Counted from the stretch's first letter, positions 7,668-16,885 are shown. The stretch: 64,000 nt of DNA from CAWDLX01 sp963753485 (GCA_963753485.1 CAVWCL010000005.1:62001-126000); one strand, 5' to 3'. Notes: generated from the letters alone by a model not told the origin. A program made the numbers and translations.

Positions 7668-9352
7668 CCCAGGCGATCGACGAGCTTGCACCGCTGCCCG
7701 CGGTGCCCGACGGCGCGCTGCGGGTCATTCCGTTGGGCGGGCTGGGCGCCATCGGGCGGAACATGACCGTCCTCGAGTTCCAGCGCAAGCTGCTCATCGT
7801 CGACTGTGGAGTGTTGTTCCCCGATGTCGAACAGCCTGGCGTCGACCTGATCCTGCCGGACTTCTCGTCCATTCTGGACCGTCTGGGCGACGTACAGGCG
7901 ATCGTGCTCACCCACGGGCACGAGGATCACATCGGCGCGGTGCCGTACCTGTTGGCCCACAAGCCCGACATTCCGCTCGTCGGTTCGCAGTTCACCCTGG
8001 CCCTGGTCGAGGCGAAGCTGGCCGAGCGCCGGTTGACCCCGTACTCGCTGACCGTCACCGCGGGGCAGACCGAACGGCTGGGACCGTTCGAATGTGAATT
8101 CTTCGCGGTGAACCACTCGATCCCGGATGCGCTCGCGGTCGGGGTGACCACGCCGGCCGGCACCGTGCTGCACACCGGCGACTTCAAGATGGACCAGCTG
8201 CCCCTGGACGGGCGGCTCACCGACCTCGCCGGCTTCGCGCGGCTGGGAGCGTCCGGAGTGGACCTGCTGCTCTCCGACTCGACCAACGCCGAGATCCCGG
8301 GCTTCGTCACGCCGGAACGGGAGATCGGTCCGGTGCTCGACTCAATCTTCGCCCGCGCCACCGGGCGCATCATCGTCGCCTCGTTCGCCTCGCACGTGCA
8401 CCGGGTCCAGCAGGTTCTCGACGCCGCCTACGCCCATCACCGGAAGGTCACCTTCATCGGGCGGTCGATGGTGCGCAACATGGGCATCGCCCGGGACCTC
8501 GGCCTGCTGCGCATCCAGCCCGGCCTGGTGGTCGGGCTCGACGACGCGATCGGACTGCCCGCGCACGAGATCGTGCTGATGTCGACCGGGTCGCAGGGCG
8601 AGCCGATGAGCGCACTGGGCCGGATGGCGATCGGCGATCACCGCCACGTCACCGTCGCCGCCGGTGACACGGTGGTGCTCGCGAGCTCCCTCGTGCCCGG
8701 CAACGAGACCGCCGTCTACCGGGTGATCAACCAGCTGTCCCGCGCGGGCGCGTTCGTCATCCATAAGGACGTGGCGAAGGTACACGTATCCGGGCACTCG
8801 CCCGCGGGTGAGCTGCTGTATCTGCTCAACGTGGTGAAGCCGCGCAACTTCATGCCGGTGCACGGCGAGTGGCGCCACCTGCGCGCCCATGCGCGTCTCG
8901 GCCTCGAGTCGGGCATCCCGGAGGAGCGGATCGTGCTGTGCGAGGACGGCGACGTGGTGGACCTCGTGGACGGGTTGGCGACGATCGTCGGGCACGTGCG
9001 CTGCCGGTACGTCTATGTGGACGGTCTGGCCGTCGGCGATGTCGGGGAGTCACTGCTGACCGAGCGGCGCATCCTCAGCGACGGCGGCTTCATCGCGGCG
9101 ACCGTCGTGGTCGACTCGGTCACCGGCAAGGTGGTCGGCGGCCCCAACGTCTCCGGCAAGGGGTTCAGCGAGGATCCGGCCGCATTCGACCCGGTGATAC
9201 GGCTGGTCACCGAGGCTCTCGACCGGGCGGCGGCCGAGGGGATCACCGATCCGCATCAGCTCCAGCAGGTCGTGCGGCGCACGGTGGGCCGGTGGGTCAA
9301 CGACACCTACCGGCGGCGCCCGATGATCGTCCCGACGGTGGTCGAGGTCTGA
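7664..9352 (+). CDS. rnj: Ribonuclease J
   Basis: 562-residue metallo-beta-lactamase/beta-CASP ribonuclease with 5'-3' exonuclease and endonuclease activity in RNA decay and rRNA maturation. The N-terminal block LGGLGAIGRNMTVLEF, the metal motif LTHGHEDHIGA, the beta-CASP block SDSTNAEIPGF and the C-terminal MPVHGEWRHLRAHA are all present. Its ATG overlaps the dapA stop, the usual dapA-rnj pairing of actinobacteria. The window also encodes RNase Y. Confidence 0.95.
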   Translation: MTQAIDELAPLPAVPDGALRVIPLGGLGAIGRNMTVLEFQRKLLIVDCGVLFPDVEQPGVDLILPDFSSILDRLGDVQAIVLTHGHEDHIGAVPYLLAHKPDIPLVGSQFTLALVEAKLAERRLTPYSLTVTAGQTERLGPFECEFFAVNHSIPDALAVGVTTPAGTVLHTGDFKMDQLPLDGRLTDLAGFARLGASGVDLLLSDSTNAEIPGFVTPEREIGPVLDSIFARATGRIIVASFASHVHRVQQVLDAAYAHHRKVTFIGRSMVRNMGIARDLGLLRIQPGLVVGLDDAIGLPAHEIVLMSTGSQGEPMSALGRMAIGDHRHVTVAAGDTVVLASSLVPGNETAVYRVINQLSRAGAFVIHKDVAKVHVSGHSPAGELLYLLNVVKPRNFMPVHGEWRHLRAHARLGLESGIPEERIVLCEDGDVVDLVDGLATIVGHVRCRYVYVDGLAVGDVGESLLTERRILSDGGFIAATVVVDSVTGKVVGGPNVSGKGFSEDPAAFDPVIRLVTEALDRAAAEGITDPHQLQQVVRRTVGRWVNDTYRRRPMIVPTVVEV

Positions 9353-9395
9353 GAGCATCGCGACGCCGGCCGCACGCGTTCCTGGAGGTGCCTGG

Positions 9396-9863
9396 ATGGA
9401 ACACGGTCAGCACCCTCGGGCCACCTGGGGGGCGGCCGCCCAGGCGACGCTGCACTGCCTGACCGGCTGTGCCATCGGTGAAGTCGCCGGCATGGTCATC
9501 GGCACCGCGTTCCGGCTGGCGAACGCGATCACCGTCGTGCTCTCCATCGTGCTCGCGTTCATCTTCGGGTACGGGCTGACCATGCGAGGTGTGCTGCGCG
9601 CCGGCGTCGGCTTCCGGGACGCCGTGAAGATCGCGTTGGCCGCGGACACGGTGTCGATCGCGCTGATGGAGTTGCTGGACAACCTGTTCATCCTCGTCGT
9701 GCCCGGCGCCATCAACGCCGGCCTGGCCAGCCCGCTGTTCTGGGGCTCGCTGGCGTTCTCGCTGGTCGTCGCGTTCGTGCTCACCACGCCGGTGAACCGC
9801 GCGATGATCTCCCGTGGTCGGGGGCACGCGGTGGTCCACCAGTACCATGCCGCGCACGGCTGA
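9396..9863 (+). CDS. DUF4396 membrane protein
   Basis: 155 residues with four membrane segments. HCLTGCAIGEVAGMVIG matches the family core (two Cys and an acidic residue inside the first helix), and the internal STTIALMELLDN-like helix appears here as VSIALMELLDNLF. The last segment is followed by a His-rich tail, HAVVHQYHAAHG. The function is unknown; Cys, His and Glu inside membrane helices suggest a metal- or heme-related role as a guess. The ribosome site GGAGG precedes the ATG. Confidence 0.75.
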   Translation: MEHGQHPRATWGAAAQATLHCLTGCAIGEVAGMVIGTAFRLANAITVVLSIVLAFIFGYGLTMRGVLRAGVGFRDAVKIALAADTVSIALMELLDNLFILVVPGAINAGLASPLFWGSLAFSLVVAFVLTTPVNRAMISRGRGHAVVHQYHAAHG

Positions 9864-9880
9864 CCCCGCCTCCCCCTCGC

Positions 9881-9938
9881 CGATCTAGGGCTTACGCACA
9901 CGATGGGAGATCGAACCATGTGCACAAGCCCTAGATCG
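9881..9938. repeat. Palindromic repeat family 1, copy 3 (reverse orientation)
   Basis: Arms CGATCTAGGGC and its complement, inner arms GCACA/TGTGC. Read on the reverse strand, the variable segment is TTGT facing GTAA (two G-U wobbles) and the loop is CGAT-CTCCC-ATCG, so this copy is inverted relative to copies 1, 4 and 5. It separates two co-directional genes. Confidence 0.8.
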
Positions 9939-10011
9939 ACGGGGCAGGGGGGTGGAGAGCGGAGCGGGGCGACACGAGGGGCAAAAGCGTGGCGGAGCGC
10001 ACCGGCGCCAT

Positions 10012-10017
10012 TACGGT
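10012..10017 (+). promoter_or_regulatory. -10 box of ftsK, predicted leaderless
   Basis: TACGGT ends 6 bases before the GTG at 10024 and directly before another GTG at 10018. The spacing favours 10024 as both transcription and translation start. Confidence 0.5.
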
Positions 10018-10023
10018 GTGAGC

Positions 10024-12507
10024 GTGGCTGGCCGAACCTCTCCGGCGGGCCGGCGTCGAGCTGCCCAGAAAGCGCGCGCCGAGGTCGCGCGGACCCGGCG
10101 GGCCGCCGACCGGGCGGTCGGCGGCGGCTCCACCTGGACATCGCTGGGCTTCATCGGCGCCGGCGTCGTCGGGTTGTGGATGGGCATCGCCCACGCTCTC
10201 GGCTGGGCCGTCCGGGCGGTCGGCCGGAAGGCGGCCACGGCCAAGGACCTCGACCCCGAGCACCGCCGCGACGGCGCGGCGCTGCTCCTGGTCGGCCTGG
10301 CGATCGTGCTCGCGGTCGCGGTGTGGTTCGGCGCGGCGGGTCCGTTCGGGCTGTGGCTGGCCCGCACCACCCGACTCAGCGTCGGGGCGATCGCCTCGGC
10401 GCTGCCGATCCTCCTGCTCGTCGCCGGCGTCCAGATGATGCGCAAGCCCGGCGACGAGGCCCAGCGAGGTCGGGGCCTCGTGGGCTGGTCGGCCCTCGTG
10501 CTCGCCGCCGCCGGCCTACTGCACCTGGGCAAGCACCAGCCGACCGAACTCACCATGATCGAGCGGGCCGGCGGCGTGCTCGGCCGGGGCGTGGGCTCGG
10601 GCCTGGCCATCGCGGTGACCGGATACGTCGCGGTGCCGCTGCTGGTCCTGCTGGCCGCCTTCGGGGTGCTCGTCATCACCGCGACCCCGATCAACCAGAT
10701 CGGCTTCCGGCTGGCCGCGTTCTGGCGCTACCTCGTGGGCGCTCCACCGGCCACAGTGGAGGAAGGAGAGGTGCTCGCGGCCGGGCCGGCGAACCTGCCC
10801 GCACTGCGCCCGCGCGGGCGCGGGTCCAGCCGGCGGCGCCAGGGCGTCTTCGCCGACGACGATGCCGAGGTCTACGACGAGGCCATCCAGCCCGACGAGG
10901 CGGTGGTGCTCGACCGGCGCCCGCTGCAGCGATCCGTGCCGGAGGCGCTGCAGCGGTCGGGGCCGCAGGCCCGCAGACTCTCCCCACCGGGCCACTCGCC
11001 GGCGCCGGCGAGGGCGCAGCAGCTCGTGCTCGCGCCGCTGGAGAGCGACTACACGTTGCCCCCGGTGTCCCTGCTGCATCCGGGGGAGTTCCCACGGGCC
11101 CGGAGCAAGGCCAACGACGACGTGATCCGCGCGCTGCGGGGCGTCTTCGAACAGTTCGATGTGGACGCCGACGTCACCGGCTTCACCCGGGGGCCGACCG
11201 TGACCCGGTACGAGGTCGAGCTGGGCCCCGGAGTCAAGGTGGAGCGGATCACCCAGCTCTCCCGCAACATCGCGTACGCGGTGAAGTCGCCGGACGTGCG
11301 CATCATCAGCCCGATCCCGGGCCGGTCCGCGGTCGGTATCGAGATCCCCAATGCGGATCGGGAGAACGTCGCCCTCGGCGACGTCCTGCGCTCCCGGGCG
11401 GCCACGTCGGACCACCATCCGCTGCTGGTCGCGCTGGGCAAGGACATCGAGGGCGGCTTCGTGGTCGCCAACCTGGCCCGGATGCCGCACATGCTGATCG
11501 CCGGGGCGACCGGCGCGGGCAAGTCGAGCTGTCTCAACACCCTGCTGATCTCGATCCTGGCGCGGGCGACACCGGACCAGGTACGCCTGCTGCTGATCGA
11601 CCCGAAGCGGGTGGAACTCACCGGGTACGAGGGTGTGCCGCACCTGGTCGCGCCGATCGTCACCAACCCGCGCAAGGCCGCCGATGCGCTGGACTGGGTG
11701 GTCCGCGAGATGGACATGCGCTACGACGACCTGGCCGCCGCCGGGGTACGCCACATCGACGACTTCAATCGCAAGGTACGCGACGGGAGCTACCGGGCGC
11801 CGCCCGGAAGTGAGCGCGCCGTCCGCCCGTACCCGTATCTCCTGGTGATCGTGGACGAGCTGGCCGACCTCATGATGGTGGCCCCCCGCGACGTCGAGGA
11901 CTCGGTGGTGCGCATCACCCAGCTCGCCCGGGCCGCCGGGATACACCTGGTGCTCGCCACCCAGCGCCCGTCGGTGGACGTGGTCACCGGGTTGATCAAG
12001 GCGAATGTGCCATCGCGCCTGTCGTTCGCCACGTCGTCGCTCGCCGACTCCCGGGTCATCCTCGACCAGCCCGGGGCGGAGAAGCTGATCGGCCGCGGCG
12101 ACGCGCTCTTCCTGCCCACCGGGGCGTCGAAGCCGGTACGGGTGCAGGGCGCCTGGGTCAGCGAGGCTGAGATCGCGGACGTGGTGCGGTTCTGCCGCGA
12201 GCAGCGCGAGCCGGAGTTCCGGCCCGACGTCCTGGAGACCGGATCGGCGACGCGGCCGAGGGCCGACGAGGAGGTCGGCGACGATCTCGCCTTGCTGCTG
12301 CAGGCGGTCGAGCTCGTGGTGAGCTCCCAGTTCGGCTCGACCTCGATGCTGCAGCGCAAGCTGCGGGTCGGCTTCGCCAAGGCCGGCCGGTTGATGGACC
12401 TCATGGAGTCGCGTGGCATCGTTGGACCCTCCGAGGGATCGAAAGCCCGCGACGTGCTGGTCAAACCGGACGAGCTCTCCGCGGTGCTCGACGGGCTGCG
12501 CGGCTGA
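10024..12507 (+). CDS. ftsK: DNA translocase FtsK/SpoIIIE
   Basis: 827-residue septal DNA pump that clears chromosome ends during division or sporulation. The N-terminus has four membrane segments (about residues 40-230), then a proline/arginine-rich linker. The motor has Walker A GATGAGKSSCLNTLLI, Walker B LLVIVDELADLMM and LATQRPSVDVVTGLIKANVPSRLSF. The C-terminal gamma winged helix SQFGSTSMLQRKLRVGFAKA reads KOPS-like sequences. The start is placed at 10024 because the -10 box is 6 bases upstream and the N-terminus then reads MAGRTSPAGRRRA. Confidence 0.95.
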   Translation: MAGRTSPAGRRRAAQKARAEVARTRRAADRAVGGGSTWTSLGFIGAGVVGLWMGIAHALGWAVRAVGRKAATAKDLDPEHRRDGAALLLVGLAIVLAVAVWFGAAGPFGLWLARTTRLSVGAIASALPILLLVAGVQMMRKPGDEAQRGRGLVGWSALVLAAAGLLHLGKHQPTELTMIERAGGVLGRGVGSGLAIAVTGYVAVPLLVLLAAFGVLVITATPINQIGFRLAAFWRYLVGAPPATVEEGEVLAAGPANLPALRPRGRGSSRRRQGVFADDDAEVYDEAIQPDEAVVLDRRPLQRSVPEALQRSGPQARRLSPPGHSPAPARAQQLVLAPLESDYTLPPVSLLHPGEFPRARSKANDDVIRALRGVFEQFDVDADVTGFTRGPTVTRYEVELGPGVKVERITQLSRNIAYAVKSPDVRIISPIPGRSAVGIEIPNADRENVALGDVLRSRAATSDHHPLLVALGKDIEGGFVVANLARMPHMLIAGATGAGKSSCLNTLLISILARATPDQVRLLLIDPKRVELTGYEGVPHLVAPIVTNPRKAADALDWVVREMDMRYDDLAAAGVRHIDDFNRKVRDGSYRAPPGSERAVRPYPYLLVIVDELADLMMVAPRDVEDSVVRITQLARAAGIHLVLATQRPSVDVVTGLIKANVPSRLSFATSSLADSRVILDQPGAEKLIGRGDALFLPTGASKPVRVQGAWVSEAEIADVVRFCREQREPEFRPDVLETGSATRPRADEEVGDDLALLLQAVELVVSSQFGSTSMLQRKLRVGFAKAGRLMDLMESRGIVGPSEGSKARDVLVKPDELSAVLDGLRG

Positions 12508-12559
12508 GCCAGCCGCGCACCGGGTGGGGCGCGAACTCTGGCCCAGCCCGTCCTCGGCA

Positions 12560-12565
12560 TAATCT
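12560..12565 (+). promoter_or_regulatory. -10 box of the LtrA gene, predicted leaderless
   Basis: TAATCT, 6 bases before the GTG at 12572. Confidence 0.5.
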
Positions 12566-12571
12566 GTCGGC

Positions 12572-13807
12572 GTGTCCCAGCTGCCTGCACGCGACGAACC
12601 GGCCGTGGATGAACCAGGCACCGACCAGCCCGGGCGGGTCAGTGCTGACGAACCGGGCACCGACCAACCGGGGCGGGTCAGCACCCTGGAGCTCTTCTTC
12701 GACCTGGTCTTCGTCTTCACGATCACTCAGCTCACCGCGGTGCTGGCCGGCGACCTGACCGTGCGCGGCGTCGGCCAGGTGATCCTCATGCTCGCGGTGA
12801 TCTTGTGGATGTACGGCGGGTATGCGTGGTTGACCAACGCCATCGCCCCCAACAGCCGGGCGCGGCGCACTCTCCTGCTCATCGGCATGGGTGGATTCCT
12901 CGGCATCGCGCTCGCCATCCCGACCGCGTTCGGCGCGACCGGCTGGCTCTTCGGCGTCGGCTACTTCGTCGTGAACGCGGTCCATACGGGGCTCTTCACC
13001 ATCGCCGGCGGCGCCGGAGTCGCCCGGGCGATGAAGCTGCTCGGGCCGCTGAACCTGCTCAGCTCCGGCCTCATCCTCATCGGCGGGTTCGTGCCGGGTG
13101 GCGCCCGGTTCGGGCTGTGGGGCCTGGCGCTGGCGATCCAGGTCGCGTCGCCGTACCTGAACCCGATCGGGTCGTTCACCATCTCGCCCGCGCATTTCGT
13201 GGAGCGTCATGGCCTGGTCATCATCATCGCGCTCGGCGAGTCGGTGGTGGCGATCGGCGCGGGCGCCGCCGGCCTGCCGGTGGACCTGCGACTCGTCCTG
13301 GTGGCGACGCTCGGGCTCAGCCTGACCTACCTGCTGTGGTGGGTGTACTTCGCCGGCGACGACACGGCGGCCGAGCGCGCCCTCGCGGCGGTCGAGCCGC
13401 CCCGCCGGTCGCGAGTCGCCATCAACGCGTACGGGTGGGCACACCTGGGCCTGCTGCTCGGGATCGTGGCGGTGGCGGCCGGCGTGAAGAAGCTGATCGG
13501 GCACGCCACCGACCACCTCGGCCTCGGCCCGGCGCTGGTGCTCGCCGCCGGCGTCACCTGTTACCTCGGCGCCGACGCGGTGTTCCGGCGGATCCTGCGC
13601 ATCAGCAGCCCGCGCTACCGGGCCATCGCCGCGGTGCTGGCGCTGGCCACCGTGCCGCTGGGACTGGTGCTCGGGGTAGCGCAACTGGGCGCCCTGATCG
13701 CGCTGCTCGCCGGCATGCTCGTGATCGAGGCTCGGGGCACCGGCCGGCACGACCATCGCACCTACGGGCGGGCAGCGCCGGCCGCGGGTGCGCCGGCCGG
13801 CGGATAG
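12572..13807 (+). CDS. Low-temperature-requirement A (LtrA) family membrane protein
   Basis: 411 residues with about eleven membrane segments. The LtrA signature STLELFFDLVFVFTITQLT starts near residue 37, and FVERHGLVIIIALGESVVAIG is the second family block. The family name comes from a Listeria cold-growth mutant; the biochemical role is unknown. The first 36 residues are an acidic, Pro/Asp-rich extension built from a 13-residue unit (DEPGTDQPGRVSA) repeated twice at DNA level. Predicted to be leaderless. It follows ftsK by 64 bases. Confidence 0.85.
   Translation: MSQLPARDEPAVDEPGTDQPGRVSADEPGTDQPGRVSTLELFFDLVFVFTITQLTAVLAGDLTVRGVGQVILMLAVILWMYGGYAWLTNAIAPNSRARRTLLLIGMGGFLGIALAIPTAFGATGWLFGVGYFVVNAVHTGLFTIAGGAGVARAMKLLGPLNLLSSGLILIGGFVPGGARFGLWGLALAIQVASPYLNPIGSFTISPAHFVERHGLVIIIALGESVVAIGAGAAGLPVDLRLVLVATLGLSLTYLLWWVYFAGDDTAAERALAAVEPPRRSRVAINAYGWAHLGLLLGIVAVAAGVKKLIGHATDHLGLGPALVLAAGVTCYLGADAVFRRILRISSPRYRAIAAVLALATVPLGLVLGVAQLGALIALLAGMLVIEARGTGRHDHRTYGRAAPAAGAPAGG
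12608..12685 (+). repeat. 39-bp direct repeat, two copies, within the LtrA gene
   Basis: Two near-identical 39-base units starting at 12608 and 12647, in frame, encode DEPGTDQPGRVSA and DEPGTDQPGRVST. This is a recent tandem duplication in the N-terminal extension. Confidence 0.85.
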
Positions 13808-13861
13808 CCCGCAGCCAGCCCGCGGATAGCCCGCAGCCGCCACCGCCGGCCCGCGGCCCGG

Positions 13862-13867
13862 TACCCT
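13862..13867 (+). promoter_or_regulatory. -10 box of rimO, predicted leaderless
   Basis: TACCCT, 6 bases before the GTG at 13874. Confidence 0.5.
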
Positions 13868-13873
13868 CGGTAG

Positions 13874-15352
13874 GTGTCCGTGATCGCCAGCCGGCCTGGC
13901 CCCGTTCTCGCTACTGAGCGGACGGCCGCTGGTCGGGTTGCCCTGCTCACCTTGGGCTGTGCCCGCAACGAGGTGGACTCCGAGGAACTGGCGGCCCGTC
14001 TGGACGCCGACGGTTGGCGCCTGGTCGCCGCCGCCGAACGGGCCGACGTCGTGCTCGTGAATACCTGTGGTTTCGTGGAGAGCGCGAAGCGGGACTCCAT
14101 CGAGACGTTGCTCGCGGCCGTCGACTCGGGGGCGAAGGTGGTCGCCGCCGGGTGCCTGGCCGAGCGCTACGGGCAGGAGCTGGCCGCCTCGCTACCGGAG
14201 GCCGACGCGGTCCTCGGCTTCGACGATTACCCCGAGATCTCCCAGCGGCTGCGCTCGGTGCTGGCCGGCGAACGGCTGGACCCGCACCCGCGCCGCGATC
14301 GGCGCTCGCTGCTGCCGCTCGCGCCCGCGCAGCGGCCTGCGGCCCGGTCGGCCGCAACGGGTCCATCGCCGGCGTTGGACGAGCGGATCCCGGCCCACCT
14401 GCGTCCGATCCTGCGCCACCGGCTGGCGCGCGGCCCGGTCGCGCCGCTCAAGCTCGCCTCCGGCTGCGACCGCCGGTGCTCCTTCTGCGCGATCCCGTCG
14501 TTTCGCGGGGCATTCGTCTCCCGCCCGCCCACCGAGATCCTCGCCGAGGCGCACTGGCTCGCCGGCCAGGGCGTGCGTGAGCTCGTGCTGGTCAGCGAGA
14601 ACTCCACCTCGTACGGCAAGGACCTGGGCGAGCTGCGCGCGCTGGAAGCCCTGCTGCCCCAGCTCGCCGCCGTGCCGGGCATTGTCCGGGTACGGGTGAG
14701 CTACCTGCAGCCGGCCGAGACCCGGCCCAGTCTCGTCGAGGCGATCGCCACCACACCGGGGGTGGCCGCCTACTTCGACCTGTCCTTCCAGCACGCCAGC
14801 GAACCGGTGCTGCGCCGGATGCGGCGATTCGGCGGCACTGACCGGTTTCTCGCGCTACTCGACTCGATCCGGGATTGGGATCCGGCCGCCGGCGCGCGCA
14901 GCAACGTCATCGTGGGCTTCCCGGGTGAGACCCGGGCCGATGTGGCCGAGCTGAGCCGCTTTCTCCAGGCCGCCCGGCTGGACGCGATCGGGGTCTTCGA
15001 GTACAGCGACGAGGACGGCACCGAGGCGGCCGGCCTGCCCGGCAAGGTCGCCGCGGCGACGCGGGTGCGCCGGTACGCCCGGGTCAGCTCACTCGCCGAG
15101 CACCTCGGTAACGAGCGGGCCGCGCAGCGGATCGGTTCCCTGGTCGAGGTCCTGGTCGAGACGGTCGGCGGCGGTGCGGTCGAGGGGCGGGCGGCTCACC
15201 AGGCACCCGAGGTCGACGGCGCCACCCTGCTGCCGGGGGCCACCGGACTCGCCGCCGGCGACCTGGTGCGGGCCCGGGTCACCGGGACCGACGGGGTCGA
15301 CCTGGTGGCCGAGCTGGTCGCGGTGATCAGTGCGGCCGGCGAACCGGTATGA
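13874..15352 (+). CDS. rimO: Ribosomal protein S12 (Asp89) methylthiotransferase
   Basis: 492-residue radical-SAM methylthiotransferase that adds a methylthio group to Asp89 of ribosomal protein S12. The N-terminal UPF0004 domain holds three cluster cysteines (LGCARNEVDSEE, NTCGFVESAK, AAGCLAERYG). The radical-SAM triad is in SGCDRRCSFCAIPSFRG. The C-terminal TRAM domain ends with LVRARVTGTDGVDLVAEL. RimO rather than MiaB is indicated by NEVDSE and by the separate miaB gene in this window. A linker of about 70 residues between the first two domains is longer and more Ala/Arg-rich than usual. It overlaps pgsA by four bases. Confidence 0.94.
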   Translation: MSVIASRPGPVLATERTAAGRVALLTLGCARNEVDSEELAARLDADGWRLVAAAERADVVLVNTCGFVESAKRDSIETLLAAVDSGAKVVAAGCLAERYGQELAASLPEADAVLGFDDYPEISQRLRSVLAGERLDPHPRRDRRSLLPLAPAQRPAARSAATGPSPALDERIPAHLRPILRHRLARGPVAPLKLASGCDRRCSFCAIPSFRGAFVSRPPTEILAEAHWLAGQGVRELVLVSENSTSYGKDLGELRALEALLPQLAAVPGIVRVRVSYLQPAETRPSLVEAIATTPGVAAYFDLSFQHASEPVLRRMRRFGGTDRFLALLDSIRDWDPAAGARSNVIVGFPGETRADVAELSRFLQAARLDAIGVFEYSDEDGTEAAGLPGKVAAATRVRRYARVSSLAEHLGNERAAQRIGSLVEVLVETVGGGAVEGRAAHQAPEVDGATLLPGATGLAAGDLVRARVTGTDGVDLVAELVAVISAAGEPV

Positions 15353-16005
15353 GCGAGCCGGCCGTCAGCGAGTCACGCGTGCCCAGGTCGAGCGTGCCGC
15401 CGGACGGCCCGCAGCCGCCACCGCCCGGCCGGCGGCCACCGCTGGTCAACATCGCCAACGCGTTGACGGTGCTGCGGATCGGCCTGGTGCCGGTATTCGT
15501 GGTGCTCCTGGTCGCCTCGCAGATGACCTCGACGGCGTACCGCATCGCCGCCGCCATCGCCTTCGTGGTCGCGTCGCTGACCGACCTCGCCGACGGCTGG
15601 CTGGCCCGGGCGCTCGACCAGGTCACCTCGTTCGGAAAGGTCGCCGATCCGATCGCCGACAAGGCGTTGACCGGGACCGCGCTGGTGCTGCTCTCGATCT
15701 ACGGGGCGGTGCCCTGGTGGGCGACCTCGGTGATCCTCGCCCGGGAGATCGGGGTGACCCTGTTGCGGCTGTGGGTGATCCGCTTCGGCGTGATCCCGGC
15801 GAGCCGCGGCGGCAAGGTGAAGACGGTTCTGCAGGTCACCGCGATCGGTTGGTACATCTGGCCGTTCTCCCCCGCGGTGGCGGCCGCCGGCCAGTGGATC
15901 ATGTTGGTCGCGGTGGTCGTGACGGTGGCCACCGGCGTGGACTACGTGGTGCGGGCCCTGCGCATCAGGCGGACCACGGCGGCACTGCACCGGCCGGGCC
16001 GGTAG
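15349..16005 (+). CDS. pgsA: CDP-diacylglycerol-glycerol-3-phosphate 3-phosphatidyltransferase
   Basis: 218-residue membrane enzyme making phosphatidylglycerol phosphate from CDP-diacylglycerol. The CDP-alcohol phosphotransferase motif is complete: DLADGWLARALDQ, then GKVADPIADKAL (D-G-x2-A-R-x8-G-x3-D-x3-D). A Pro-rich leader of about 30 residues precedes the first of five or six membrane helices. ATGA overlap with rimO shows coupling. Its TAG stop forms part of the next gene's -10 box. The rimO-pgsA-cinA-clgR-pspA order is shared with many actinobacteria. Confidence 0.92.
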   Translation: MSEPAVSESRVPRSSVPPDGPQPPPPGRRPPLVNIANALTVLRIGLVPVFVVLLVASQMTSTAYRIAAAIAFVVASLTDLADGWLARALDQVTSFGKVADPIADKALTGTALVLLSIYGAVPWWATSVILAREIGVTLLRLWVIRFGVIPASRGGKVKTVLQVTAIGWYIWPFSPAVAAAGQWIMLVAVVVTVATGVDYVVRALRIRRTTAALHRPGR

Positions 16006-16008
16006 CCT
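16003..16008 (+). promoter_or_regulatory. -10 box of the N-acetyltransferase gene, predicted leaderless
   Basis: TAGCCT, 7 bases before the GTG at 16016; its first three bases are the stop codon of pgsA. Confidence 0.5.
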
Positions 16009-16015
16009 CGGCTGC

Positions 16016-16885
16016 GTGCTGGAGATCGCCGGCTACCTGGACCGGCTCGGCCTGCAACGCCCCCGCACGCCGTCGTACCCGGCTCTGGAGGCGATCCACC
16101 GGGCGCAGGTCGAACGGATCGCCTACAACACCATCGACATCCAACTGGGCCGGCCAGCCCCGATCGAGCCGGACCAGGTCGTCGCCATGATCGCGGCGAC
16201 CGGTCGGGCCGGCTACTGCTTCCACCTCAACGGTGCGCTGGCGGCCCTTTTGGAGGCGGTCGGCTTCGAGGTCCGCCGGCACCGGGGTGGGGTGTGGAGC
16301 GAGCCGAACGAGGTGCCGCTACGCCCGTTCGCCAACCACCTGGCGCTCACCGTGCACGCGCTGCCCACCGCCGACAACCCCGGGGGCGCGTGGTTCGTCG
16401 ACGCGGGTCTGGGGGATGCACTGTACGAACCGATCCCGCTGCGTATCGGCGCAGTGGTCCAGGGTGGCTTCAGCTACACCCTGGAGCCCTCGCCGGTGCT
16501 GGCCGGTGGCTGGCGGTTTCACCACGACCCGCGCGGGACCTTCCGGACAATGGACTTCGAGATGGCGCCGGCGGCGGTCGCCGACTTCGCGCTGGCGCAC
16601 CGCTACCTGTCGACGTCGCCGGAGTCGGGTTTCGTCCGCAAGCTCAGCGTGCAGCGCCGCGACGCGGACGGGTGCGACCGGCTGGTGAGCGCGACGCTGC
16701 ACCGGGTGGACGGCGGCGGCACCAGCACCACCGAGTTCGCGACCATGCCGGAGTGGCGCGAGCAGCTCGCCGAACGATTCCGGCTGGCGTTGGACGATAT
16801 CGGGGCCGATGAGCTGCGCTGGCTGTGGCAGCGGGTGCGCCGGGATCAGGACGAGTGGAACCGGAGTCACGATGAGCGCGGCTGA
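16016..16885 (+). CDS. Arylamine N-acetyltransferase family protein
   Basis: 289 residues of the NAT fold, transferring acetyl groups from acetyl-CoA to aromatic amines or hydrazines. The Cys-His-Asp triad is visible: Cys in RAGYCFHLNGAL, His in FANHLALTVHA, Asp in WFVDAGLGDALYEPI. The canonical RGGYCxExN motif is altered here (Ala for the first Gly, His for Glu), so substrate range may differ from classical NATs. In amide-synthase relatives the same fold closes macrolactams, but no antibiotic cluster is nearby. The 3' end overlaps cinA by 14 bases. Confidence 0.87.
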   Translation: MLEIAGYLDRLGLQRPRTPSYPALEAIHRAQVERIAYNTIDIQLGRPAPIEPDQVVAMIAATGRAGYCFHLNGALAALLEAVGFEVRRHRGGVWSEPNEVPLRPFANHLALTVHALPTADNPGGAWFVDAGLGDALYEPIPLRIGAVVQGGFSYTLEPSPVLAGGWRFHHDPRGTFRTMDFEMAPAAVADFALAHRYLSTSPESGFVRKLSVQRRDADGCDRLVSATLHRVDGGGTSTTEFATMPEWREQLAERFRLALDDIGADELRWLWQRVRRDQDEWNRSHDERG

